Shown piece after piece: positions 34,966 to 46,710 of a stretch of DNA of 64,000 nt. The number at the start of each line of letters is the position of its first letter. The first letter of the stretch is position 1. The notes beneath the pieces are model-generated. The model was given only the letters and a program-made list of their open reading frames with translations, did not search any database and had not been told where the DNA came from. A program made the position numbers and the translations under genes. The stretch comes from Melastoma dodecandrum (Eukaryota; Streptophyta; Magnoliopsida; Myrtales; Melastomataceae), in NCBI GenBank assembly GCA_029817715.1, contig JARUPY010000248.1:1550001-1614000 (forward strand). Reading direction: 5' to 3'.

Positions 34966-36500
34966 CACTGACCACACCACCCATCCACGAAAACAAGAAC
35001 ACGTTTTAAGCATCGGCACCGCCCATGAAAAAAATCTCTGATGATTGGGTTCGGTTAAGTATTGATTGAATGCGGTAGCTGATGTGGCTTGACAACTGTT
35101 TTGCCAAAGACAAACAATGATGGGAGGGGCAAGAGGTGAAGGAAAAGGGTCAACTTGGGTGTTCGTTCTATTCTACTAACTCTCTCACAACAACAACAAC
35201 AACAAGTCTTCCCCCCGATCTTTTTTATCTTCCCCATCTTCTCGTATTTTTTCTTAGGTTATCTTCATTAATTGCTTACAATTTCTGGTGGAGTGGCTTT
35301 AGTTCCGTGGAATAAATACTACTACACCAACTCCATAAATTAAATAAAAAATCAGCCAAGCCAAAACGCTTCGATGATATCTGTTTTGGGGAAATGCATT
35401 TAAAAAAAAAAGAAAAAAAAATTAATTATTAAATGCTCGACAACGACACGGTTATGCACGTACTTGTAACATAAACTAAGAGGTTGATCCTTTCGCTTAT
35501 AGATGTTATCTATCCATCGGGGGTCCATTTGCGACCACTCCCTGACCTACCCCGCCCCCCCCCCCCTAGGGTCGAGGAGGTTGTAGTGGGCGAAGGAGAG
35601 CTTTCGAGTTCATTAATTGGGCCGCCTTTGTAGCACCACCGCCGTCCATCCGGAGCGGGAGTGCCCGACGCGGGCGCAATCCCCGTCGTGTAATAATGTT
35701 TTTTTCTTAGTGAAATGAAATGAATGAAAGAGGAGTGGGATCGACCTGCAAACTAGTTATTCATTTTCCCCTTCGAGGGGAATTGAGTAATAATGTTTTT
35801 TTTATAATAATAATGATGATGATGAATAATTGGAGAAGATTGTGGGTTGACCGGGTGAACGATGATTGTGACCACAAAATGTGTGGGTCTTAATAACGTG
35901 TTGTTGAAACTTTCCAAGCGTATGAATCCCACTTCAATAATTTCAGATGACAAATTGGCATAATAAAAAATAATTGAGGCGTAAGGTTTTTCCATTTTTT
36001 TTTTCTTCTTTTTATATTAACGTAAGTTTTTTAACTCCTGTCTTCCAAATAAGATTCTTAATACGAGTAAATCAGACATGTAAGAGATTCTTTTCTTTTT
36101 TTTTTTTTTAATCTCTTTGGGGTGGGGGGGGGGGTGAGTGAGCCAACCAGTGTTGACTGCTTCTGCGGCTGCTGCTTTGTTCAGTGGATTTGGGGGGGGT
36201 GGACGAAAATCATTTCTACTTGTGAAAAGCTGCTGTTGGGTCAGAGATTTCGCGCTGGAATTAAACGTCTTAATATATTCAAATGTAATGTTTGATTGTA
36301 TAATATCCGAGATCAGGGTCAAAAAGAACCCACCCTCCAACGATGACCATCTACATTTATTTAGAACCCTTTAGGAATAATTCATCCAGGGTTAGGGTTA
36401 CTGCTACTAAAATATTCTTTTAGTTATAAAAGCACCAACGCAACGGCCGCCCTTTCTTGACTCCAATAATTTCCTTTCTTTCCAATAATTTTTAACATTT
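34966..36500. other. Intergenic region upstream of the P450 gene
   Basis: Low-complexity DNA: (CAA)n at about 35,190, poly-C at 35,559-35,569, GAT/AAT runs near 35,810, poly-T/G tracts at 36,090-36,130. No gene recognised. It must hold the P450 promoter and would be shared with the divergent OSC gene before the insertions. Confidence 0.5.
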
Positions 36501-36504
36501 GTAT

Positions 36505-36518
36505 TATATATATATATA
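36505..36518 (+). promoter_or_regulatory. TATA box of the CYP716A gene
   Basis: A TATATATATATATA run lies 50-60 bp upstream of the ATG at 36,568. It is well placed for a start of transcription around 36,540-36,550. No upstream elements can be assigned. Confidence 0.6.
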
Positions 36519-36567
36519 GAGGCCCCTCCACTGCAGTTCCATTCAGTAGTCGGACACGGAAAGGCAA

Positions 36568-38252
36568 ATGGATCACTTCTACCTTTCCCTCCTCCTCGCC
36601 TTCGTCTCCCTCGTCACCCTCACCACCTTCCTCGTCTTCTACCGCCATGTTTCCCGCTACTCGGGTTCTGCCCTCCCCCCTGGCCGCCCCGGCCTCCCCT
36701 TCCTCGGGGAGACCCTCGAGTTCCTCCGTTCCGGATGGAACGGCCACCCTGAGAAGTTCATCTTCGACCGCATCCATCGCTACTCCGCCGACATCTTCAA
36801 GACTTCCATCCTCGCGGAGCCCGTGGCCGTCTTCTGTGGCGCCGCCGGGAACAAGTTCCTCTTCTCGAACGAGAACAAGCTCGTGACCGCCTGGTGGCCC
36901 GAGTCCATCAACAAGGTCTTCCCTTCCTCGCTGCAGACCTCGTCCAAGGAAGAGGCGAAGAAGATGAGGAAGATGCTCCCCCAGTTCATGAAGCCCGAGG
37001 CCCTCCAGCGCTACATCGGGATCATGGACCACATCGCCAGGTGGCACTTCTCCATGGGCTGGGAGGGGAAGGACGAGGTCGTCGTCTTCCCTCTCGCCAA
37101 GCGTTACACCTTCTGGCTCGCCTGCCGGCTCTTCATGAGCGTCGAGGACCCCGACCACGTTGCGAGGTTCGCCGACCCCTTCAACGTGCTCGCCTCGGGG
37201 ATGTTCTCGGTCCCCATCGACCTCCCCGGGACACCCCTCAACAAGGCGAAGCACGCGGCCAACTTCATAAGGAAGGAGCTGAGGGCCATCATCAAGCAGC
37301 GTAAGATCGATCTCGCAGAGGGCAAGGCCACCGCCACGCAGGACATACTGTCCCACATGCTGCTCGCGACCGACGATGAGGGCAAACACCTGAACGAGCT
37401 CGACATAGCGGACAAGATACTCGGTTTGCTCGTCGGAGGGCATGACACTGCCAGCGCCGCGTGCACCTTCATCGTCAAGTACCTCGCGGAGCTCCCCGAA
37501 GTGTATGAAGGCGTGTACAAAGGTACGTAAAACTCTCGTCTCAACAGCATGTGATTCGTCTTACTTTTAACATTCTAGACTAGTAAAAACTTCATTACCA
37601 CGAGATCTCATAATTTTTTTTACTTTTTAAGAAACTTTCTCGTGATTGTTTCCTCCTCCTCCTCCTCCTTCACGAGAAGTAGCAGCTCGAAAAGTTTGCT
37701 TTCCTTTTCCCGATTTTGTTGTTTTAGAAATTATTTTTACGAGTGTTTTCAACGTCAACAGAGCAAATGGAGATCGCAAAGGAGAAAGCGCCCGGCGAGC
37801 TGTTGAACTGGGACGACATCCAGAAGATGAGGTACTCGTGGAACGTGGCGTGCGAGGTGATGAGGCTCGCCCCGCCGCTCCAGGGGGCGTTCCGTGAGGC
37901 CCTCAATGGATTCATCTTCAACGGATTCTCCATCCCCAAAGGGTGGAAGCTATACTGGAGCGCTCACTCGACTCACAGGAACCCGGAGTACTTCCCCGAA
38001 CCAGAGAAGTTCGACCCGTCGAGGTTCGACGGGAACGGCCCCGCGCCTTACACATACGTCCCGTTTGGCGGCGGGCCCAGGATGTGCCCGGGGAAGGAGT
38101 ACGCCAGGCTGGAGATCCTCGTGTTCATGCACAACCTGGTGACGAGGTTCAAGTGGGAGAAGATGCTCCCGGAGGAGAAGATTGTGGTCGATCCCATGCC
38201 GATCCCGGAGAAAGGCCTCCCCGTCCGCCTCCACCCTCACGCCAAAGCCTGA
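36568..38252 (+). CDS. CYP716A: CYP716A-type cytochrome P450 (triterpenoid oxidase), 481 aa
   Basis: Exons 36568-37522 and 37762-38252 join as AAA G|GTACGT ... CAACAG|AG, giving VYKEQMEIAK. An N-terminal membrane anchor (residues 1-25) precedes the Pro-rich hinge [12 protein letters not shown]. Other marks are [12 protein letters not shown], the I-helix GGHDTAS (290-296), ExxR as EVMR (350-353), FDPSRF, and the heme loop [14 protein letters not shown] with Cys427. Length and wording follow the CYP716A subfamily closely; characterised members oxidise beta-amyrin, alpha-amyrin or lupeol, often at C-28, at the ER with a reductase partner. It appears intact. It diverges from the OSC pseudogene, suggesting a shared pathway. 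Exons are GC-rich, unlike the AT-rich surroundings. Regiospecificity cannot be read from sequence. Confidence 0.93.
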
Positions 38253-38887
38253 TCCCTTTTTAATTCTTTGGTTTTCATGTAATTTCGACCAGGCCTACGC
38301 GACCTGGCGTTAAGGATGTAACAAAATATACGAGGTACTAAGATTAAACAGTCACGTCTGTATAAGTACCAACCTCATGAATGCTCTCTCCAAGAACATA
38401 CAAATGAATCAGGAAGGAGATCATCCTCAACCGTCTGAACAGAAATAACCAATGGAGGCAACAAAATCCAAACAGGGATCAAGGAACGGCAAGACATTAT
38501 CGATATAGAATTCAAGCGTTTTCTTGCAATTAATAAAAATTAAGGGTGGAGAGTTTGAATAGCAGGGGGGAGATACACTCCCAAAGTTGTATACACAAAC
38601 CCAGGAAATAACTTCATCCTCTACCTGACTGCTACCCGAACTCGAAGGCCCGCAACCACATTCGGATGGAACACAAAACCAGAAGAAAAGAAACCCTGAA
38701 CAAACTGCCGTTGCAGTGTTTTTCCCTTACCTCTCTCAAATATCGCCATGAAAAGTTAAAAGGAGAAAAAACTGTTAAATACAGAGATACGGACATAACA
38801 AGCCTACCGTGGAAGCGGCGACCCGGAAAAGCGTCCCTTCGCAGCAGTGGTGAAGGCACTCACAAAACACGGTTATGACGCCAGGTA

Positions 38888-41800
38888 TCAGTCCTGGGTC
38901 ATTGGCTGCGTGATGCAGCAACGGAAGCGGGCCTTCCGGATGGTTGTCATGATCTCCGCCTCCGCATACTCGAGCATCCTGACCACCTCGCTGAAAGAAG
39001 GCCTCACATCGGGGTTGCCATCCCAACACTGAGTCATGATATCCCTGAGCGTGGGGAGGCAATCGTTCGGGATGATGGGCCGGACGCCCTTGTTGACGAC
39101 GGCAAAGGCAGCTTGAACCGCAGTCATGTTCTGGAAGGGGAGCATCCCGGTTATTAGCTCCCAGAGGACGATCCCGAAGCTGTACACATCCACCTTCTGG
39201 GTATATGGTCTGTGTTGAATCATCTCCCTGCAGTAGCAACAGAGAGCGCAAACTTAAGGACGGCTAATATATTGACTCCGGATGAATGACAGGATGCGAA
39301 CTGTCATGGGCATGACACACGAGTAATTTGACACGATGTACGTGAACCAAAAACTTCGCTGGCAATTATAGTGACTAATGTGCAGAACCTCTCAGTGAGC
39401 GGTAAAAGATCACTAAGAAACGGCAGCAGAAGCCCGTAACCACAAAGAATGGATAACTAAATGGGACAATTGCACCATATAGTGAAAAAAATTGCAAAAC
39501 CTCCCAGTTCTCACACCAGCCCGCAATAAGAAGCCATACTTAAGACAAGTTTGGATCTAGATGGAACGACGCCAGAGATATGCAACCCATGTTGCCAGCT
39601 CACAATTAAAGGGAGAAAACTTCTGGGACTCTTCACCTCAATACATCCACTGAATGGCTTGAGAAGTGATTTCAACATAAAAACCCTTCCTCGTATAATT
39701 TCTATTAAAGATCTTGGAGAGCGCCAACAAAGTTGCTTCCTATCTAGAATATAACAAAAGGTAGAAAAAACACAAAAAAAGAAAAGGTTGCAATGCAAAT
39801 GGAGAATCTGCAAACTGACAGGACTAGATCTTATATGTGGGTAGTCATAACTGAGTATCCTCTGGAAGAGGACAGGTGTATATCAACCTTGAGGAGTAAA
39901 ACCAGAGATTGCTGTAACTATCTAGCTAGGTGAACAAAAGAAAATCATACAATCAAAAACCATGGTGCATGAAGTACGTAGTCAACTGCCAGAGGTCTTC
40001 ATTCACTAATTCCTCCGCCAGCCCTGACATTGATGAAATGTATTCTTGAAAGTCCAAACTTTACATACATTACTGTTTGAAAAGAATCCCAGCAAACTTT
40101 AATCCACAGCAGGGTGGTCAATAAAAAGGTTTTATTTTCTTCTAATAGAAAACTCTACAACAAGGAAATAGCATTAATGTATATGATATGGCTTAGGATC
40201 TAATGGTGCGTTTGGTTTCCGGAATGGAATTCCGGATGGAATGGAATAGGAAGGGAGAAAAAAATATAATAATTAGGAAGGGAATTACATAAAGAAATGG
40301 TGCGTTTAGTTCAAGGATGAAGAAGATGATCGCAAGGAAGGGAATGGACATTCCCTATCATGAGCAAGGGAATGCCCATTCCTTCAATTTCTCTTTAAAA
40401 TTTAGGAAATGGAATGGAATGAAAAGAAAAGGAATGGAATGAAAAGCATAAGAAGAGGTAGCCCATTCCATTCCATCGTCGAATCGTTAAACCAAACACA
40501 CTATAAAGACTAGAATCATGGCTAATTAACACATTTTTAGTTAAATAATAGCTGAGAAACAGAGCACCGCCAGTAAAATAAGACGCTTTCTTTGGTTTTA
40601 TCTGATCGTGAATGACAGGTTCCGTTCTATCTTCAATATTATTTTTTAGGAAAAAAAAGAGAGGCTGTTGATGAAGCTAGTTTTCATTAGTTATCTCATT
40701 TCATGCATAATAACCTGCTATGAGTGAAGAGATAAATAAGAGTTTCTTGAATTTTGCCAAAAGATATAACTTCTCAGAATTTATTTTATATTGCAAGTAC
40801 ATCTTCAGAATAGTGAAAGTGATATCTAATGCAAAAATGGACGAATATCTTTTGAAACACTATCCATGAGTCAACCCTGCTCAATTTTAACAGTAAAAGA
40901 TGTTCACAAATAGATGCACCATAACCCATTCAGAATTTTTATAGCTATTATAATCAACAAAACTCTAATTTGAAACAAAGCCTTGCCATAGTTATCATAA
41001 AATAAGAGACCTAGTTAATTCAACAGCATGTAGAACTCCATTATCACAAATATCATTTATAATCAACAAAACTCTAATTGGAAACAAAGCATTGCCATAG
41101 TTGTCGTAAAATAAGAGACCTAGCTATTTCAACAGCATGTGGAACTCCATTATCACAAACATCATTAGGCAAACGTTATCCAAATTGCCTCCCACATGAG
41201 CAATATGAGATAAAAAATAAAACAAAAACGAAAAAATAGGTGCATGTCATAATTCATTCCAATAGTTGAAAATGAGAACAGCATTTCCAACTAGTGAATA
41301 TGAGCAATACGTCAATTAGTGATGCAGAAATCAACTGAAATAGAAAAGGTGTCGCAAGTTTCCACCATTGCTCACAAAGTTAAAAAGTTATGGAATTCAA
41401 CCACATTTTTTAAAGGGACATCGCAAGACCCTGCAACCCACGACAACCGGGAAGTCAGGCCTACCAAGGCTAAAGCCTGGCAGGTACCTCACGGCGCGAT
41501 TGCTGAAATTCGAACCTGGGAATTAGTGAATGAAGACCTCTGGCAGTTAACTAAGTACGGGGGCAACCATTTTTTAAACTAACCAAATAGTCCAGAAGGA
41601 AATTTTAACCAAAAGAAATTCCAGATTGACAAAGCCGGCCTCAAAAAAGGATCAGAGTTCTTACGGAGCCATCCAGCGATAAGTCCCAGTTTCCGGCGTC
41701 ATTCCTTCAGTCTGCACCTCAATGCGCGCCACTCCAAAATCAGCAATCTTGATAGTCTTATCAGAAAATATCAGCAGGTTGTCTGATTTTAAGTCTCGAT

Positions 41801-42581
41801 GGATGTAACCCTGACCATGAACATAAGCCATTCCCCTAGCTACATCAAGTGCCTGTTTGACAGCCAACTTTAAGGGAACAGACCTATTCTGCCTCCTCAT
41901 TAAGAACTGCCTGACAGAACCACCCTTCGCATACTCAGTCACAATGCACCAAACAATAGGCTTGTAACAGGCACCAATAAAGCGAACAATATTTGGATGC
42001 TTGAGCCTTGACAACATCATGACTTCCTGCTGGAACTGCTGCTCCATCAACTGTGCCCGTTCCAGGTCATTCTCAGGCCTCTCCAATATCTTAATGGCCA
42101 CTTCCTCCCCATTGTAAGTCCCTCTATACAGCTTTCCAAAAGCCCCCTGTGCAAAGGGGGGGCCCATGTTCAGCTTCCTCAAATCCATAGTCCATTCCTC
42201 ATAGTTCGGCAGCCCAAGCGTCGGGGAATTGTTATCCATGAGAGCCTGGGCAAGCACATCATCGCTCAAAGGATGCCCTACCCTCCCATGTCGATTAACA
42301 CTGTGAGCAACAGAGTAATTATCGTTAGCCCGCCTCCTCAGGCCCTGATGGTTCAGAATCCGAGTATGCGACTCGTTCGACGCGATACTGCTGTTATCCA
42401 CAGACATGGCGACGGATCCCCCGTCGTTGCTCGTCTGGAGGCTGGTGTAGCTGTTGATGGACATATTCATATCCTCGCCAAGCTTATGGTACGAGGCCTG
42501 CGACAGGTTCAGGTCGTTGTTGGCATCGTGGTGATTGTTGAGGCCCATAATCCCTACGAACTTCTGCCCGCCGTCCAGCAT
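38888..42581 (-). CDS. Raf-like MAPKKK-family Ser/Thr kinase (RAF22/RAF28-like), 418 aa
   Basis: Exons 42581-41665 and 39227-38888 join in phase inside the activation segment ([14 protein letters not shown]). The N-terminal ~130 residues are Ser/Asn-rich ([19 protein letters not shown]) with LAQALMD. The kinase domain has a G-loop [10 protein letters not shown] (145-154), Lys164 in VAIK, catalytic [13 protein letters not shown], and [16 protein letters not shown]. The C-terminus [16 protein letters not shown] closely matches Arabidopsis At2g24360/At4g31170 as I recall them, members of group C Raf-like kinases linked to stress and ABA signalling. A 2.4 kb intron holds a MITE and a 109-bp duplication. 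The gene converges on the P450 gene, with about 640 bp between the coding ends. Confidence 0.93.
40204..40503. mobile_element. MITE, PIF/Harbinger-like (300 bp), in the kinase intron
   Basis: The ends are TGGTGCGTTTGGTTT and AAACCAAACACACTA, imperfect inverted repeats. The flanking 3-bp duplication TAA (40201-40203 and 40504-40506) is typical of PIF/Harbinger. The body is full of GGAATGGAAT/ATTCCATTCC motifs. A second 'GGTGCGTTTAGTTC' at about 40,299 hints at a nested end. Confidence 0.7.
40949..41166. repeat. 109-bp tandem duplication in the kinase intron
   Basis: Two head-to-tail copies (40949-41057, 41058-41166), each beginning TATAATCAACAAAACTC and ending CACAAA.ATCATT, differ at only a few positions. 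The duplication is recent and has no coding content. Confidence 0.8.
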
Positions 42582-44534
42582 ACCCGATCAACGCCAACAA
42601 AACCCAAACCTAAAATCCACCTCCAAAGTCCCGATTTTACTCCCTCAGCAGCAAACTCCGCCTAAAAACCCTAACAAAAAAAAGCAACCAAATAAGCAAT
42701 CACAGTCAGGGTCAGCTCCCCCAATTGCTAGGGATTTCGACTCAACAAAAAATCAACCCGACCCGACCCAACCAAAACGAATCCACCACTTTGAGCCTAA
42801 CAACAGATGAGCAAAAAGATCAAAGCCGGGAAACAAACCGATCCGGGGGGGAGGAGCAGAAGAGAGCAGCTACTTCTTCATCGGGAAAGGGAGGGAGGCG
42901 ATGGGAAGTCGTCAGGAGTTTACGGAGAGTTTGATACGGGGGAAGTGACGGAGGGTCGTCGTCGTCGTGGTCTTGGGTTTTTCGTAAGCTTTTTGAAGGA
43001 GGGGAGGGGACTACCCGGTCTTTTGACTACGTCTTCTTCTTTGGGGTTTGATTATGATCTCCTCCTTTCGTCGGACGGCACATTTTGTACCTTCCCAACG
43101 GACCCGCCGATGATGACGTCGTCATTAAATATTCTTTTAAAAAAACAAAATACCATTTTACACTAAAATTATTGCTGACATTTTTCTTCTCTCTTTTTTT
43201 ATATGTAAAAAAAAAAAAGAATGCTTACGCTAATTATAGGAAGAACTACACTGTCTGAAATTTGTTAAACATCTTCTTAAGCTCGTGTAGACTTTAGATT
43301 ATGGAGGAAACTAAGAGGCAATTGACGACCAAGCATTGTCCGAACAATGCAAACTAGACAGTTTGTTTGAAGCAGTGAGCCATAGAATTGAACTTAATGG
43401 CGTTGGATATCTCTGACGGGGACTATTATTAACCAACTCATCTTGAAGCATATCCTTACAAAATATGAGAATCCAGTGTTATTGGTGTGACGGGGCCAGA
43501 GGAATGGGCGAAAATGGTAAAGAAGGTGATGGAGATCGACAACCGCTGGAATAGCACTGCAGGGAGCTACCATTGAAGTTTACAATTCAATTCGGACACA
43601 GTAAAGGAAGGAAATACTGCGTGAAGTCCTTCTCGTAGACATCGACAATGTGTAAGAATGGAGCAAAGCATCCTTGTTGCACCGATGTATGCCATATGCT
43701 GCGGGTAAATTGTAAAATTCCATTGCTGATGGGGCGAACGAGGATTCTTTTGTCAGGCAGTAGTTCCATATTGATAGGAAAAATCCTCTGAATTCATGCC
43801 ATGACAAAACCCCCTTTCATTTCTGCAACTTACATTTTTGCCATCAGCAACTTGCAGATCACGAACAGTACGACTCATGTTATTGTCATTTTTTCCTAAG
43901 TTCAGCTTCCCTGCTATGTTGCTGGTTTCACGATCAACCTGATACGTTGTAGTCGGTCTTGATGCAATTTTCAAAAGCTGCTCCGATGGATTGGTAGAAG
44001 AATGATGAGACAGGACTCGGAATGGGAACAGACAAGGCTGTGAATCACGGTAACTGAGAGAAGGTTGTCCCTATCAAATCATCTGCTTCGCCAAAGCGCC
44101 AACCCAGATTATTAGACTCAAATGGCCTTTGATTTATCCACGTCCACTCTTATGGTGCGTTTGATTTCCATAAAGCTAACGAAATGGGAATGCTCGTTCC
44201 TTAGTCTTGGGAAGGAATAGATCATGGAATATCATTTCGGCTCATTTTAGCGCAACTAAACACCGAAATGAGCCGGAATGGAATCAAATCCATTCCATTC
44301 CTGCCACAGTTCTAGGTTAATCAGCAGCCTAATAAGTTGAAATGACCATGAGTGATATGTAAGATACCAGTAAGGAGTCATCGCCAAATGCTTTATTGCA
44401 AAAATGGGGAGGGTGAATGACAACAAGGGGATGTAATCATTCTTTTTTGTGAGTTTACTTCCTAACTAAAACTAGATGCAGCTTCATTTGCTGCCATCAG
44501 AGCACCAGAGGCACCACCTCAAAAATCATACCCT
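42582..44534. other. Kinase upstream region and intergenic DNA
   Basis: 42,582-43,090 is the likely 5' UTR and promoter of the minus-strand kinase gene. At about 44,153-44,305 a stretch opens TTA|TGGTGCGTTTGATTTCC and carries GGAATGG/CCATTCC motifs, so it is probably a truncated copy of the MITE at 40,204. Otherwise nothing is recognised. Confidence 0.5.
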
Positions 44535-46710
44535 TCAGTGCCGCTTCATTTCCCTGAATATATTTGCGACTTTCGGGGACAACCTCGGAAGGAACTTAAA
44601 CAACTGCATCAAGACAAAGAGGATTATAAGCGCTTCTTGGACCTTAACACTAATTTGCAGCTCTAATTTGGAGACGGGAGAAGTATAGGTACCCAAAGTT
44701 TCACGCAGGCGTCCATAACTACAGGGACAAAACAGATGAAAATAGTAATAGCGGACTGATCGATTTGTAGTCCGTAATGCTCCACAATTACCTCTACAAG
44801 GGTCTGCCAACCAGATTCAGAGTGATACCTGTGTGCGTGGGCCAACTTCAAAGGTTAGGAAATGTGGTTTGTTCTGCCAAGGGAAGTGCAGATGACTCAC
44901 CCCAAGAAAATATCTGTAATGAGTATGATAAGAAATGCTTTTCCGGAATCCGAAACATTGTTTATGATTTGGTAGCCAGTAAATTTCAGCAGTGCAACCT
45001 GTATAAACAAAACTACAATGAAAAACGACCACATAGCATGATGGTGACTTCATATTACAATGAGAAATAGAGGAAGACGCGCTGCATACCCTATTTTGGT
45101 TGAAGTACAGAAGAAGAAACAAGGAGATCCCAAACACCATATCCGACCAGATATTCGCAAAAGCTTTGCGATTTTCAAGTCTCCACTCATCTCGCAACTC
45201 TAACCTGTTAGACCAAAGGAAATGACACAAGGACAACAATAAGACTTGTGTCCCACTTTCTTCCATGACTATTGCCTACTTCGCTAGGAAGAGAAACACT
45301 GTCTTACGCTTTATTTCGTAGTTCCCACCAGAGCTCATCATCAGAAAGTGGCGGGGATTTACCAATCTCTCGCTCAAATCTATATCTTGCCTTTTCGAAT
45401 TTAAGCTCTTTTATCATTTCTAGCTTTTGGGGCCGCCTCACATCAAGCATGGTTGCGGCCAGAGGAACAGTTTTAACATATCTGTTCATGACAGGCTAAC
45501 TTTAAATTAGTAAGGAGAAAAACTCAACGATGAAATTGAGCGCAATGGACATTGATTCCAGAAGCGAGTAACTACTTTTTCTCCTCATGGCATGGCTTTT
45601 CGTTCAACAACAACCAAAAACAAAATTATGATGCGAACAAATCATACATCAACAGATATTATCACAAAATCAGATTCATCAATATCCCATCACTCGAAGG
45701 AAAATTGACAGAGAAGTCGTGAGAAATGTGCATTACCTGTCCAAAAAGGGCATGAGAAGATAGTCATGAACCACAAAGTCCAAGGTCCACGGAATTATTA
45801 TCAGCACTGCCAAGAACTTAGCCTGGAAACAAATGAGTATGGTGATTTTAGAACGAATTTAAAAACATGGATACATGCAATCCACTAACGAAACGAATAT
45901 CAAAGACATGTTCAAGGTTGCGACTAATCCATTTCTTGCAAAAACTTCGCATCCAACTACCTGGTGCCGAGATAACTGCGAGATCAGAAACCAGCCATTT
46001 CGAACAAGGCAAATACAGATTATCAATCCCATGAAACAACAGACAAAGAAAAGCAATCATCTGACGCTCACCGAGTTGGTCGATGCGTACTCAAACACCC
46101 TATCCTCATACAACATATCGTCATCCTCATCCTCATCCTCTACTCTCCCCCTGCCAACAATGAAATCACTCGCCCTCTCTACAATCCCTCTTTCGTCCCT
46201 TAACCCCTGGAACTCGAAACCCCCGCCGCTCCCTTCCCCGCCATCATCCCCCCACGAGACCACATCCCCTCCATCGTCCGCGATCCAATCCTCCCACATC
46301 CTCCCCTCCTCGTTCATCGCGTCAACACGAGCCTCCCTCAGCTCGACTATGGCCTCCGCCCTCCTTCGCCAGGCCTCGAACTTATCCCTCTCCCCCTCCT
46401 CCTCCTCCTTCTCCTCCTCCCCCGCCTCTGTCCCGGCATCGAGCTCCATGTCGTCGTCCTTCAGGCCGAGCCAGTTGCCGTCGTCCTCGAGGAAGAACCT
46501 CTTCCACCAGGGCTTGTCCTTGCCGTGCTTCCCATATCTCTTCTTGGCACGGGGGACGACCCAAGTGCTGCTTCTAGGAAAACCAGGATTCGGCCTGATA
46601 CTGAGGGTGGGGTGGGGAGTGGAGTAGCTGCGGTGTCTGGAGAAGGGAGGGAAGGAAGGGATAGGGCAGAGGTTATGGCAGCTAGGGACGACTGAGCAAG
46701 AAAAGGTCAT
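44535..46710 (-). CDS. DLDG1: CemA/PxcA-like chloroplast envelope protein (DLDG1-like), 438 aa
   Basis: Seven exons keep phase throughout: 46710-46072, 45822-45737, 45481-45308, 45204-45090, 44998-44901, 44828-44693, 44603-44535. The N-terminus is a Ser/Pro-rich transit peptide, followed by a long acidic stretch (EEEKEEEEGE, DEDEDDDM). The C-terminal half is the CemA fold: membrane segments FLAVLIIIPWTLDFVV, ISLFLLLYF, FLIILITDIFLG and ITIFICFVPVVMDACVKLW, then FKFLPRLSPKVANIFREMKRH. Family members relate to cyanobacterial proton-extrusion protein PxcA and plastid CemA/Ycf10. The Arabidopsis match I recall is At4g31040 (DLDG1), which influences proton homeostasis and non-photochemical quenching. 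The predicted place is the inner chloroplast envelope. The gene looks intact. Confidence 0.88.

Noticed and set aside
36424..37443. 339-codon ORF on the minus strand over the P450 exon
   Set aside because: It is an antisense shadow of the GC-rich CYP716A exon; the peptide is low-complexity Glu/Gly/Leu with no family likeness.
46057..46627. Ser/Pro-rich plus-strand ORF (250 codons)
   Set aside because: Antisense of the acidic exon 1 of the CemA-like gene; GAG/GAC runs read backwards give Ser/Leu/Pro.
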